The notes under the pieces were generated by a model that saw only the letters and a program-made list of their open reading frames with translations, searched no databases and was not told where the DNA came from. 64,000 bases of DNA. It comes from Musa acuminata AAA Group (taxonomy: Eukaryota > Streptophyta > Magnoliopsida > Zingiberales > Musaceae). The DNA is taken from contig NC_088347.1 in NCBI RefSeq assembly GCF_036884655.1, positions 18,973,001-19,037,000 of the forward strand, in the 5' to 3' direction. How positions within the stretch are numbered: position 1 is the stretch's first letter; every line of letters begins with the position of its first letter. This document shows positions 36,918-47,655 of the stretch, piece after piece. A program made the position numbers and the translations under genes.

Positions 36918-39208
36918 ATAATAGAATATGACTTGAGTGATAACAAGTGATGATGATGATGATCTTTAACTTCTCATAATAAAGCTTAAAAAGTTCTTAA
37001 AATAAGAATTAAAAAGTAAAAATGAACTTAAAAAGAAGAAGCTACGAAAGAAGAAGAAAACACTCAAGGTAGCTTGGGACGAATCAAGTTCATCCGAAGA
37101 TGAAGAACAAACCAACAAAGGCAAGGTGACAAACTACGCCTTAATGGCTCTCGACGATGAGGTAAATGATTCATCCGAAACCCCCTTAGTTTATTTTAAA
37201 ATTACTTGATGCTTTTCATGAAATTATTTTTAAATTAGTTAGTAAAATAAAAAAATACAAAAAAATATCATGCTTCTCTTTCTAAGTGATTTAAAAAAAA
37301 TTAAAATTTGAGCATGATAATTGCATGTTAATTCCTACTACTAAGCATATAAAGTTAGATTACTACAACAAACAAAATGATTTTGATTGAAAATGCCTTA
37401 TGTTTAATGAAATTATGCTTGATATTTTAATAACATAATAATGTAAGACGTAATGAAAATGTTAAACGATTTTATATCATGCTCGATGATTTTATATTAT
37501 GCATGAGGATTTGAAGTAATGATTTAAAATTATATATTTTGGAATTATGTGTTACACTTTTTGATCTTGATGATTTTTGTGATAAATTTTGCTCTTTCCA
37601 TTTTAAATGATGATGCATGATTTGGCGTAAAAAACTTAGGCATGATTGTAAGAGATCAAACCACATAAATTGAAACAACTAAAAAGGGAATGTATTTTGA
37701 AAATTTCTCTATCTCTATCTTATCGGTTTTTCAATAAGAAATTAATGAATCTATTTATGTTATGAATCTTGTGAACCATGAAAGTGATTTTGATGATTTG
37801 AATTTAATGGGTTTTTATCGAAATCATGATGTTGACTTCTCGAGATTTATAACTTAAAATCGTTTATGAATCAAGATCTCTTATGTGTTCTTGTATTGTT
37901 CCTTCTTATTAAGATTTATCTAAATGAATCATTCACCAATTGATCTTTCATCTCTCAATGTCATGATTTTCTTATGATTACCTTTGTATTCATGTGATGC
38001 TTAGAGCATTGATGTAAGAAGGAAATGAATTGCACCATTATAAAATTTTCCTCTTCTTCTTTCTTATTTATAATAGAAAAAAAGGGGAGAAAGAAAATCA
38101 CTAGCATCTCAAAAGATCGATAAATCTATTTATATTTTTTTTATGAATCTCTTGAAAATGATTTTGATGATTTGACGATTTGAATAAGTCTTATCTATAA
38201 CATGATCTTGAATTCTCATAATCAAAACATGATATTTTCTTTATGTAAATCAAGATCCCTCACATTTTATTCTCGAATGATTTCTTACATTTTATTAAAG
38301 AAAATATTTATCAAAATAAATCATGTCTTTTGGTATTCATATGATATTATCTTTCATGATTTTTACAAAGCAAGTATATCTCACCACCAAATTTTTCTTG
38401 ATATCTTCCAAGTGATGACTTGAATATTTACATCTTTGTGATATTCCCCTCTTTTTGTCTATGACAAAAGGGGAGAAAATAAAATGATGAATGTTTGGTA
38501 ATATTTAAAAATATTGATTTAATGTTTGGTATCATGAGTGCTTGAATATCATGTATGATATGCCCATAGTGATGATTGATTTATTTTTGGTATTATGCAT
38601 GAAGTAAGGATGAAATGTAAGGTTTTGAAATTGTGCATGTTTTAATTTGAAACTATAATGATGCACAAACATATTGCAATAAGAATGACATTTTATCTTT
38701 GTCATAATTTAAAAATTGATATAAAGGAAAATGAATTGCACCATTGTTTTACTATTCCTCTCTTTTTGCCAATGACAAAAGGGGAGAAAAGAATTACTAG
38801 TGTGCACATCTTGAAAGAGAAAGATTTGCTAGCTTACACAATTCAAGAAGATGCAAAAACATACTAGAGAGAAGCAAAGATTGCTAACTTGTAAATTTTA
38901 AGAAGCAAAAGTTTTTTTCTTGAACATCTCAAAAATTGCTACCTTGCAACCTCTAAAATGATGTAAAATTTGCTAACTTACATGTTCTAAAATATTGTAA
39001 AACTCGCATATCTCAAACACTTGATAGTTACATTTTTCTTTTTTGTTGATGACAAAAGGGGAGAAGTCTGATGATGTTATGCATGATTTTATGATGACAT
39101 GTTGCTTGAATTTTTGAATTCAACAGTTATATCAATATGACATATTGATAGGGGGAGTTAAGGTTAACTCCGTCATCAATTGGTTATCATCATAAAAAAG
39201 GAGGAGAT
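36918..39208 (+). other. AT-rich internal region of element G
   Basis: After the gag relic I see no protein domain. The stretch is T/A-rich and contains repeated hairpin-forming phrases of the type CTTTTTGT...ACAAAAGGGGAG, near 38450, 38760 and 39040. These resemble extra copies of the polypurine tract. The final tract is at about 39195-39208. Confidence 0.7.
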
Positions 39209-39879
39209 TGTTAAATCTCGAATTTTGATAATGAAACAAATTGATAGTGTTTATCTAATCTGCATTTTGAGTAACGCAGGAAGCTTCGATCGAGAAGAGA
39301 TAATTAAAAGCAGGAAGAATCATGTTGGGCTGGAGTGGAACACATCAGAAGATTGGACGTCAAGCCAGAGGATTGATCGATGTATCGACAAAAGGCCTCG
39401 GGCCATGTGATCGGGCATCGAGCCAAGAAGAGCAAAAATTGCATCAAGGAAATCAGAGTTGTAGAGGTCAACTGGCCGATTAGGTAATAGGCCGCAAGAG
39501 AGGACAATGCGTCGAAGAATCGGATGAGGCATCGATGAACCAATGATATGCCGGATAATATTTTATTAGCTTTGTAATAATTGTCTAGATCGAAGTAAAT
39601 TTTAGATATAATTGGGTTAGAATTGGGCCAACTCAATTAGGGACTAGTTGGGCCCAAGTCTGGGTTGTGTTGGGCCAAGTGAAATGCTTAAACAGTGACC
39701 CAACAAGTAGAACCGTCATAGCACAATCTCCGAGACTATGTCATGCGATGGTACAACTAGACTGGGTGTTGGTACTACCTAGACACAGTCTCCGAGAAAC
39801 TATTAGGCGGTGGTATGGCCTAGTGACAGGGTGTCAGGTGATAGTATCGCCTAGTGTTAGTGCTGCAGGTGGTGGTACT
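39209..39879 (+). repeat. 3' LTR of element G, truncated
   Basis: It begins TGTTAAATCTCG and aligns with the first half of the 5' LTR, including one set of GGTGGTAC motifs. It stops where the inverted LTR of element H begins. Confidence 0.82.
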
Positions 39880-41174
39880 TGTTAGGATCAAGAGCGACAC
39901 TAAGAGGGGGGGGCGTGAATTAGTGTAGCGAAAAAATCGTTGATTTCAAAAAATATTCATTTTGATTAAATCTATTTTGGAAAATATTAAACTTGAAGGC
40001 GTTCGTAAGAGTGTAAAGAGAAAGTTAAGGAAGATTACAGTAAATTGCTCAAATAGAAATGCAAACCAGAATTTAGAGTGCTTCAATTGTTGTGACCTAC
40101 ATCCACTTCCGATTCCTCCTCCATCGAGGTCACTGACGTTCAGTAATGGTCTTCCTTTAATAGGCGAAGACCAACCATCTTTTAAAACTCTCTTTTTGTC
40201 AGGTTTAGGAGATAACCCTTACAAGACTCACTCCTCTTTCTTGGATGGTTACAAAGCTAAGAGAGGGAGGGGAGGACTCTTCTCACTTTTACAACACTTT
40301 AACACCCCAAGAATTCAAGATTATGTTAACACTTTCGTGCCCTTTCATGCAAAAATGGTGGGATATTTATAGGCCCCAATGACTTCAGAATTGAAGCCAA
40401 AAAGTATCACATCCTTGGATTTTGGGGTACTGATGATACCACCGCCATTACTGGGCGGTACTACCGCCTAACACTCTCACACTGGGTGGTACCACTACTT
40501 GACAAAGCTTAGTAATTGAGCTCTGGCGGTACCACCGCTTGATAGGGGCGGTACCACCGCTGGCAGTATTAACTATCGGTGGTACCACCACTCAGTCTGG
40601 GCGGTACCATCACCCAGAACACTTGGGAGACCGTGTCACCAGGTGGTGCCACCGTCGGCCGTGGTTTCAAGTGCTGAATGAGCTGTTCAATCCGACCCAA
40701 TTCAGCGTTGTTAATGGCCCAGTTGACCCCTAACTGAGTTAGTGGGATTACCTCCCAATCTTAATTCAATTTAAGTGCTAACTATAATAATTAAGACATT
40801 TAACAAAAGCATTATTGTTCCAGTATGTCAATTGTTCTTCCGGCGAGCTTCCAATGAACTTCCGAGGATCTCTCGGTAATGTTCCGACGGACTCCCAGCG
40901 AGCTCTTGGACTTTACGACGATCTTCTTGGCGAGTTCCGACGAGCTTCTTTGGCAAGCTCTTGGACTTCTTGGTTAGTTCCGGCAGAACTTCTGACGAAC
41001 GTCCGGACTTCCGACGAACTCTCGAACTCCCAACGAAGTCTCGATCTTGACTCCGATACAACATTTACTTTATGTCTTACTGTTATCATAGTTAATCCTA
41101 TATACATTTCTCAACATATAGATTAGATCAAACAATTTATAATTGATTTTATCATTAAAATTTGAGATTCAGTA
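39880..41174 (-). repeat. 3' LTR of element H
   Basis: Inverted LTR of about 1295 bp, from TGTTAGGATCAAGAG (inner end on the plus strand) to GAGATTCAGTA. An 8-G run (39906-39913) is flanked by CACTAA and TTAGTG. A TATA-like box lies near 40365 on the minus strand. U3 palindromes of the GGCGGTACCACC type lie at 40430-40640. Confidence 0.85.
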
Positions 41175-42526
41175 ATCTTTCCTTTTTTTATGATGACAAT
41201 CAATTGATGACGAAGTTAACCTTAACTCCCCCTATCTATATGCTACACTTTGAATTCAAGTAGCATATAGATAGGGGGAGTTAAGGTTAACTTCGTCATA
41301 TAGAAAAGATATTCTTAAATTCAAGGCCTTTGAATTCAAGTATTAAACCGATAAATTTAGTTCATTTAAATATATCAACATGTACTATCATGATTTAACA
41401 TTCTCAAAATACGATATCACGTATTTATCAATAAAAATGATGTCAAAGCATGACATCCATTTTCAAGTTCAACATAGAAAGATGATAAACAATCATCATT
41501 TTTACATCTGATAGAAATTTCAAATATGAGACTTTCCAAGATTCAAATTTCAAAAAAATGATGATTCATTAATCCGATGCATGATTCCAATAAGCAATAG
41601 ACATTTATCATTTTGATACAAAATCAAGCATGATGCTAGAATAAAACATTTATAAGTAATCATGTCATATTACGATACGTTTCAAGTAAACATTTGATAT
41701 TCTTCAAGTATTTGTATTTGACGATACCAATCATATTTCAAGCATTCATGATAAGATATAAGCATTTACGTTAAGATACATTGCATACATTTATAATGCC
41801 AATTTGTCAAAATATACAAGTATTTACGATAAGATACATTACATACATTTACAATGCCAATTTGTCATCAATTTGTCATATCATTTCTCCCCCTTTGTCA
41901 TCAATAAAAAGGAGAATAATTCAATAATACAAGTGTGCTAAAAATTTAAGCAAGTATCATACTAGTTTATCCAATTTGCATCGTTATATGGTAACATTCA
42001 AATTTTCTCAATATCAAAACTTATCAACATTAAAACGATAGATTTCATTAACTTCTCCCCCTTTGTCATCAAAACTTTGAATGAAGGAGAGAAAGGAACG
42101 TAAGGAGGGAATCCATTAAGAACCAAATTTGTGAAGTCAAAAACACTAAATAAGTTTTTGTTAAAACATGCTTTAATCAAAGAGAAGGGATTCATGAAAA
42201 GGATCAAGATATTCATATGAAATCAAATCTCTATTCTTGCAAGTGATCATCTCATACTTAAAAATTCATAAAAAAATTTCTTTCATGAGAAGAGTAAGGA
42301 AGAATTCATGTGAAAGAAGCATATGATATTAAGGATAAAAGAAATTCTATGAATAAGCCTTCATAAATCAAATATGTTTCTCATTAAAAATTCATGAAAG
42401 TGAAATATGTGAAAGATGCATTTGTCAATGAATTCCATGTATCAAACATCATTAAGTTTTCATATTTTTTATTTCATGAAAGCCCAAAAAGAAAATGAGA
42501 AAGTCCAAAAAGATATACATCAAGGA
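41175..42526 (-). other. Non-coding 3' region of element H
   Basis: Sequence between the RNase H stop and the 3' LTR. No env-like frame is seen. It contains the perfect long inverted repeat at 41208-41298 and polypurine-like blocks (CTCCCCCTTTGTCATCA on the plus strand) at about 41885 and 42055, a repeated-tract arrangement known in Sireviruses. Confidence 0.75.
41208..41298. repeat. Perfect inverted repeat, 39-bp arms
   Basis: The left arm 41208-41246 is the exact reverse complement of 41260-41298. The 13-nt centre contains the self-complementary TTGAATTCAA. The arms include the polypurine-type phrase GGGGGAGTTAAGGTTAAC, which also precedes the Sirevirus LTRs of G and K. Confidence 0.95.
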
Positions 42527-43817
42527 TCATGCATTCGGATAATTTAACATCTCTAACTCTCTTCTAATAAAATCAAATTGTTCCTCAATCAAAGGTTTTG
42601 TAAAAATATCAGCTAATTGATGTTTTGTATCAATAAATTCTAGAGATATGTCATGGTTATTAACATGATCTCGTATAAAATAGTGCCTAATACCAATATG
42701 TTTAGTTCTAAAGTATTGAATAGGATTTTTTGTTAAGTATATTGCACTAGTATTATCACACTTTATAAGTATATTTTTCAGGTGAATTCCATAATCCTCT
42801 AAAGTGTTTTTCATCCATATAACTTGAGCACAGCATGCACCTGCTACTATGTACTCAACTTCGGTTGTAGATAATGCAACCGAGTTTTGTATCTTGGAAG
42901 ACCAAGAAACAAGTATGTGTCCTAAAAATTGACATGTTCCTGATATACTCTTTCTATCCATTTGGCAGCTAGCAAAATCAGCATCGACATAACCAAGCAA
43001 TTCAAAATTTTTTGCTTTTGGATACCATAATCCTAGTTTAGAAGTCCCTTTTAGGTATCTAAAAATTCTTTTAATGACTTTTAAATGAGATTGCTTGGGG
43101 TTAGATTGAAACCTAGCACAAAGTCCTACACTAAACATAATGTCCGATCTCATTGAGGTGAGGTATAGTAAACTACCTATCATACCCCTATAAGTTTTTT
43201 TATCAAAGCTTTCTTCACTTTCTCAATGTCTAACTTGATGGAGGTACTCATAGGAGTATTGATAGCTTTTGAATTATCTATATTAAACTATTTCAGCAAA
43301 TCTAATGCATATTTTTTTTACTAAGAAAAATATCATTACTAAGTTGTTTAATTTGTAAACCTAAAAAGAAAGTTAATTCACCCATTAAACTCATTTCAAA
43401 CTCTTGGCTCATACTTTTGGCAAATGATTCGCATAAAGATTCATTCGTAGAACAAAAAATAATATCATCAACATAAATTTGAATAATAAAAAAAATATTT
43501 TTAATTTTTTTAATAAATAATGTGGTATCGACCTTGCCTTTAGAAAAATTATTTTGAATAAGAAATGAGTTAAGTCTCTCATACTAATTCCTTGGAGCTT
43601 GTTTCAATCCATAGAGAGCTTTAGTCAATTTAAACACATGATTAGAAAAATTATCATTCTTAAATCCGGGAGGTTGTTCAACATATACTTCTTCGAAAAT
43701 AAAGCCATTAAGAAAAGTATTTTTGACATCCATTTGAAACAACTTAAAATTATTACTACTAGCAAAAGCAAGGAGCATCCTTATAGCTTCTAATCGTGCC
43801 ACAAGAGCGAAGGTTTC
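42527..43817 (-). pseudogene. RT and RNase H of element H, broken
   Basis: On the minus strand, 43183-42527 is an open 218-codon frame. It begins with the end of RT (MIGSLLYLTSMRSDIMF) and contains RNase H (DADFASC; ALSTTEVEYI) through the FTKPL end. Upstream, 43802-43584 encodes the RT block with QMDVKNTFLNG and YGLKQAP. The 400 bp between them, including the YVDD region near 43470, hold stops and frame changes. J cuts the frame just upstream of the MARLEAIR motif. Confidence 0.88.
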
Positions 43818-44212
43818 TGTTAAAACCCTTGCAGATTCTAAACTTGGGTTTGATCTCTTTAGGGAATTGGCCTCCTTGGAACTCTATAGGGGTTCCTCCC
43901 TCCAAGTTGCTACTCAAAGGCTGCAAAAAAGATTCATCTATTGCTTATCAAAAGAGGATGAATACATGGCTATTTATAGGGTTTCTAAACCCTAACTCCT
44001 AATAGGACTCCTACTAAATTAAGACTCCTACTCGAGACTCCTAATAGGACTCCTACTCAAGACTCATATTCCTTTACAACTCCTAATTCTTCTCTAAGAA
44101 ATAACCTTCAAACCCTAGCCAACCTCTTCACCTCTTTAATAGGGGTCGGCTTAGGTAGGTTTTACAAGAATGCCCCTCTCAATTAGGACTCTCCAAGTTA
44201 GAGTCCTAATAT
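43818..44212 (-). repeat. 3' LTR of element J
   Basis: Inverted LTR beginning TGTTAAAACCCTTGC on the plus strand and ending near GAGTCCTAATA. A TATA box lies at 43971-43978 (TATTTATA on the plus strand). It has a single GGACTCT...AGAGTCC inverted repeat where D has three. Confidence 0.85.
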
Positions 44213-44576
44213 ACTTGTCCTCTTCAAATCAACCTTGTCCTTGAGGCTAACAATCCATGAATTCTGGGAATTTGATCTTCAAGTCATCATAGTTCTCCCA
44301 AGTGACACATTCTGCTAGTAAGTTCCTTTACAACTCCTAATTCTTCTCTAAGAAATAACCTTCAAACCCTAGCCAGCCTCTTCACCTCTTTAATAAGGGT
44401 CGGCTTAGGTAGGTTTTACAAGAATACCCCTCTCAATTAGGACTCTCCTAGTTAGAGTCCTAACAAACCCGCCCTCTTCAAATCAGCCTTGTACTCGGGC
44501 TGACAATCTATGAATTCTAGGAATTTGATCTTCAAGTCGTCATAGTTATCCCAAGTAGCACCTTCTACTGGTAAGT
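44069..44576 (-). repeat. 254-bp tandem duplication across the pol-LTR junction of J
   Basis: 44069-44322 and 44323-44576 are two head-to-tail copies. Each contains the outer LTR segment, the LTR/purine-tract boundary and the end of the chromodomain region. The inner copy keeps the standard boundary (CCTAACAAACCCGCCC); the outer one is mutated. Confidence 0.88.
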
Positions 44577-45145
44577 TCTCCCACCATATTAGCACTTCAA
44601 TAGTGGGTCGTCGTCGTCGAGTCAAGATCTGTCGATCAATAATGGCACTCGACTAGGTATGGAGTTCTCCTTGGGTAGTCATATTTGGTAGGTGGCTTTG
44701 GGCTGTCTCCAAGCACCTGTTTACCACTTTCATCTAGCCATCGGTTTGCGGGTGATACGTCGTACTCATTTACAATTTAGTGCCCTTATAGCATAATTCT
44801 TTTGAGTCTCAATTGTAATGAGCCACGGAGCTTGGCGCTTCCTTCGTTTTTTTTTTTATGATCTTATTGGTCTCCGGATCTTCCTACCATTCCCTCTTAA
44901 TATCCTCAGGGATGTTGCTAGTCGAAAGTAAAATGGTCGAAAATTCAGTTTGCTTGGGTAGCCGTGAAAGCGCATCTGCAACAACATTCTCTTTCCCTTT
45001 TTTGTAAGTTATTTCATAATCATATTCAAGAAGCTTTGTTACCCATTTTTGTTGCTCGGGGGAAGATATCTTTTGCTCTAAGAAATATTTTAGGCTTTTA
45101 TGGTCGATCTTGATTTGAAAGCGTCGTCCGATCAAGTACGATCTC
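44577..45145 (-). pseudogene. RNase H end, integrase remnant and chromodomain of J
   Basis: On the minus strand, 45249-44884 reads RNase H blocks (KIDHKSLKYFLEQ; GKENVVADALSRLP) once the K bases are ignored. Next comes a very short integrase remnant and a chromodomain-like end. The jump from the DNA-binding remnant to the chromodomain occurs at a point similar to that in D, and still more of the integrase core is missing. Confidence 0.85.
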
Positions 45146-45150
45146 CATTT
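45146..45150. repeat. Target-site duplication of K, left copy
   Basis: CATTT; the right copy is 54556-54560. The duplication is perfect and shows that K inserted as one unit into J. Confidence 0.95.
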
Positions 45151-46457
45151 TGTTGAATCTCGTATTTTGATGATGAAACTACTTGATATATGTTTATGAT
45201 TTAATCTGCGTTTTGAGTGACGCAGGATGCTTCGATCAGGATGAGACAATTAAAGCAGGAACATCATGTTGTGCCGGAGGAACATGTCAGAAGATTGGAC
45301 GTCGGGCCGGTGGATCGGTCGACGTATCGACAGAAGGCTTCGGGTCGTGGACTCGGGCATCGGGCCAAGAAGAGCGGGTATTGTGCCAAGGATATCGGAG
45401 TTGCGGAGTCAACTGACCGATTGGGCATTAGGCCACAGGAAAAGACGATGCGCCGAAGAATCGGACGAAGCGTCGAGGGACCAATGACATGCCGGACAAC
45501 TTGGTTAATTGCTTAGAACTAATTGTCTCGATCGAAGTTTTTGTTTTGTTGTGCAGGATTAACTACGATGAAAGTTAGACAAGTAGCAGGTGTTGCGCCG
45601 GAGTCAAGATCATGATCACGTTGGGAGTTCTAGAGTTCGACGGAAGTTCGGACGGTCGTCGGAGGTTCAGCGAGAACAGATCCGAGAAGTCCAGAAGCTT
45701 GCCAAGCGAAGCTCGTCGGAACTCGCTAAGTGGATCGTCGCAAAGTCCAGGAGTTTGCCGAAAGTCCGCAGAAGCATCACCGAGGGTTCATCGGATGATC
45801 GACGGAAGTTCGCCGGAAACTCGCCGGAAGAAGCGATTGACATACCGAAGCAGAGCTGCAGAATTTGTCTTAGATTTAATCGTAGTTAGCACGGTGATTA
45901 AGTTAGAAATGGGAGGTGATCCCATTAGCTTAATCCTGGGGCAATTGGGCCCCTGAAGAACTCAAGTTGGGTCGAATGGTTCAACCCATTCGAACCCAAG
46001 TAGCTGTGGGAGGTGCAACCGCCCAGGCAGGGAGGTGCAACCGCCCAGGCTAAGTCTCCCAGCGAGACTGGGCGGTGCAACCGCTCCAGCCAGGAGGTGC
46101 AACCACCCACGGCTCAGTCTCCAAGTGAGACTGGGCGATGCAACCTCCTCTGTCAAGAGGTAGCACCGCCAGAGCTCAAGTTCCGAGCTCTGCCGAGAGG
46201 TGCAACCACCGAGCTCGATCTTCGAGCTCTGGCAGAGTGATGCAACCTCCTTGGACAGGTGATGCATCGCCTGAGCTCGGTCTTCGAGCTCTGGCAGAAA
46301 GGTGCAACCACCCCTGACAGAGAGGTGCATCCGCCTGAGCTCAGTCTTCGAGCTCTGCCAGGCGGTGCAACCTCTCCAGTCAAGAGGTGCAACCGCCTGA
46401 TCCCGGAATTCCGGGATTTGATGGTTTTGAGCTCGAATTTTGAATTGGGTTGGGGCC

Positions 46458-46465
46458 TATAAATA
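46458..46465 (+). promoter_or_regulatory. TATA box of the K LTR promoter
   Basis: TATAAATA in GGGGCCTATAAATACCCC, just downstream of the palindrome cluster. The same box is at 53409-53416 in the 3' LTR and at the matching place in LTR I. Confidence 0.75.
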
Positions 46466-47182
46466 CCCCACCCATTCAGCACTGAAAAGAAACAGACCTA
46501 CACCGAAATCTTGATCTTTTATGTGATTCTAAGAGCTCAAAAGTGTTGTAAAGCCTTTAAGTCTCCTCCTTCTGTTCTTCAAGTTTTCAGTTGTAAAGTG
46601 AGGAGAGAAAGGTCTGTAAAGGTTGTCTCCTGAGCCTGTCAAAAGGAGAGAAATTGTAAAAGGGCAGTTTGGCCTTCGCCTATTGAAGGAAGGCCCCTAG
46701 TTGACGTCGGCAACCTCGTCGGTGGAGGAAGCCAAAAGTGGAGTAGGTCAAGGCTGACCGAACCACTCTAAATCTCTGGTTTGCGTTTATTTTCGAGCAC
46801 TTTATCATTACTGCAAACCTCCTTCATTACTACTGCTCTCTGCGCTTTCACGAACAAGTTCTAAGTGCTGTTCTTCCGAATCTGCATTCAGACGTAAATT
46901 CGTATTTTCATACATTACAGTTTACGTTTACGTTTGATTCTGCAGAACTGTTTTCCGTGCTTTTACGAACGAGCTTCTTTGCAGTTTACACTTACATTTT
47001 GATCCTATTGATAACTGCAAACTGTCCTCTACAATTTTACGAACGAGTTTTAACATTTAGACGTAAAACTGCATTCAGACGTAAATCGGCTTTCCTCGCT
47101 CAATCATCAGTTCTCAGTTCACGTTTACGTCTTGATTTCAACTGCATACTGCCTTCTGCGAGTACACAAACGAGTTTCAAAG

Positions 47183-47470
47183 TTTAGACGTAAATCTGCG
47201 TCTAGACGTAAAACTGCGTTTAGACGTAAATCTGCGTTTAGACGTAAATCTGAGTTTAAGACGTAAATCTGAGTTTAGACGTAAAACTGCGTTTAGACGT
47301 AAATCTGCATTTAGACGTAAATCTGCATTTAGACGTAAATCTGTGTTTAGACGTAAATCTGCGTTTAGACGTAAAATTGCGTTTAGACGTAAATCTGAGT
47401 TTAGACGTAAACTGCGCTTAGACGCAAAACTGCGCTTAGACGCATTCTGCGCTTAGACGCAAACTGCACT
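47183..47470 (+). repeat. 18-bp tandem array in the transcribed part of LTR K
   Basis: About 15 units of TTTAGACGTAAATCTGCG with small variations. The 3' LTR copy (54133-54425) has a slightly different order of variants. Each unit has an ACGT core and lies downstream of the TATA box, so it is part of the RNA leader. Confidence 0.92.
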
Positions 47471-47607
47471 TAGTTACAAACTGAGAATTTGCTTTTGCAT
47501 CATAATAGTTTTTGAACGAACGCAGCTTTTGGTTTTTAATCGCTGTAAGATTTCCGCTGCACTAATTCACCCCCCCCCCCCCTCTTAGTGCTCTCGATCC
47601 TAACAAT

Positions 47608-47620
47608 TGGTATCAGAGCA
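47608..47620 (+). other. Primer-binding site of element K
   Basis: TGGTATCAGAGCA two bases after the LTR end, complementary to initiator Met-tRNA. Confidence 0.9.
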
Positions 47621-47655
47621 AGGTTAACTCTCTAAAGGATTAAAACCCAAGAGAG

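Larger units (their letters stand above)
34906..39879 (+). mobile_element. Element G: Sirevirus-like element with short gag and no pol
   Basis: 5' LTR at 34906-36192, gag start at 36243, then about 2.3 kb of AT-rich sequence without pol motifs, a purine tract (AAAAAAGGAGGAGAT) and a 3' LTR from 39209. The 3' LTR is cut at 39879 by element H. The flank before the 5' LTR is AACTT; its duplicate is not seen. Like K it is gag-only, but much more decayed. Confidence 0.85.
39880..43817 (-). mobile_element. Element H: Sirevirus (SIRE-type copia), 3' half
   Basis: Minus-strand order is RT, RNase H, non-coding 3' region, 3' LTR. The 5' part would lie to the right of element J, but the sequence beyond J is unrelated, so the rest has been lost. 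The RT and RNase H are close to the Sirevirus pol consensus, making this the only plausible autonomous-type Sirevirus relic in the window. Confidence 0.85.
45151..47605 (+). repeat. 5' LTR of element K
   Basis: It begins TGTTGAATCTCG and ends CGATCCTAACA. U3 contains a cluster of GGTGCAACCGCC palindromes and GAGCTC units (about 45995-46420). A TATA box follows at 46458-46465, then the 18-bp array at 47183-47470. The U5 end is CACTAA, a 13-C run (47570-47582) and TTAGTG. The first 900 bases contain open frames that also appear in the LTRs of I and in the 3' LTR; they look like by-products of GC-rich repeats. Confidence 0.93.
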
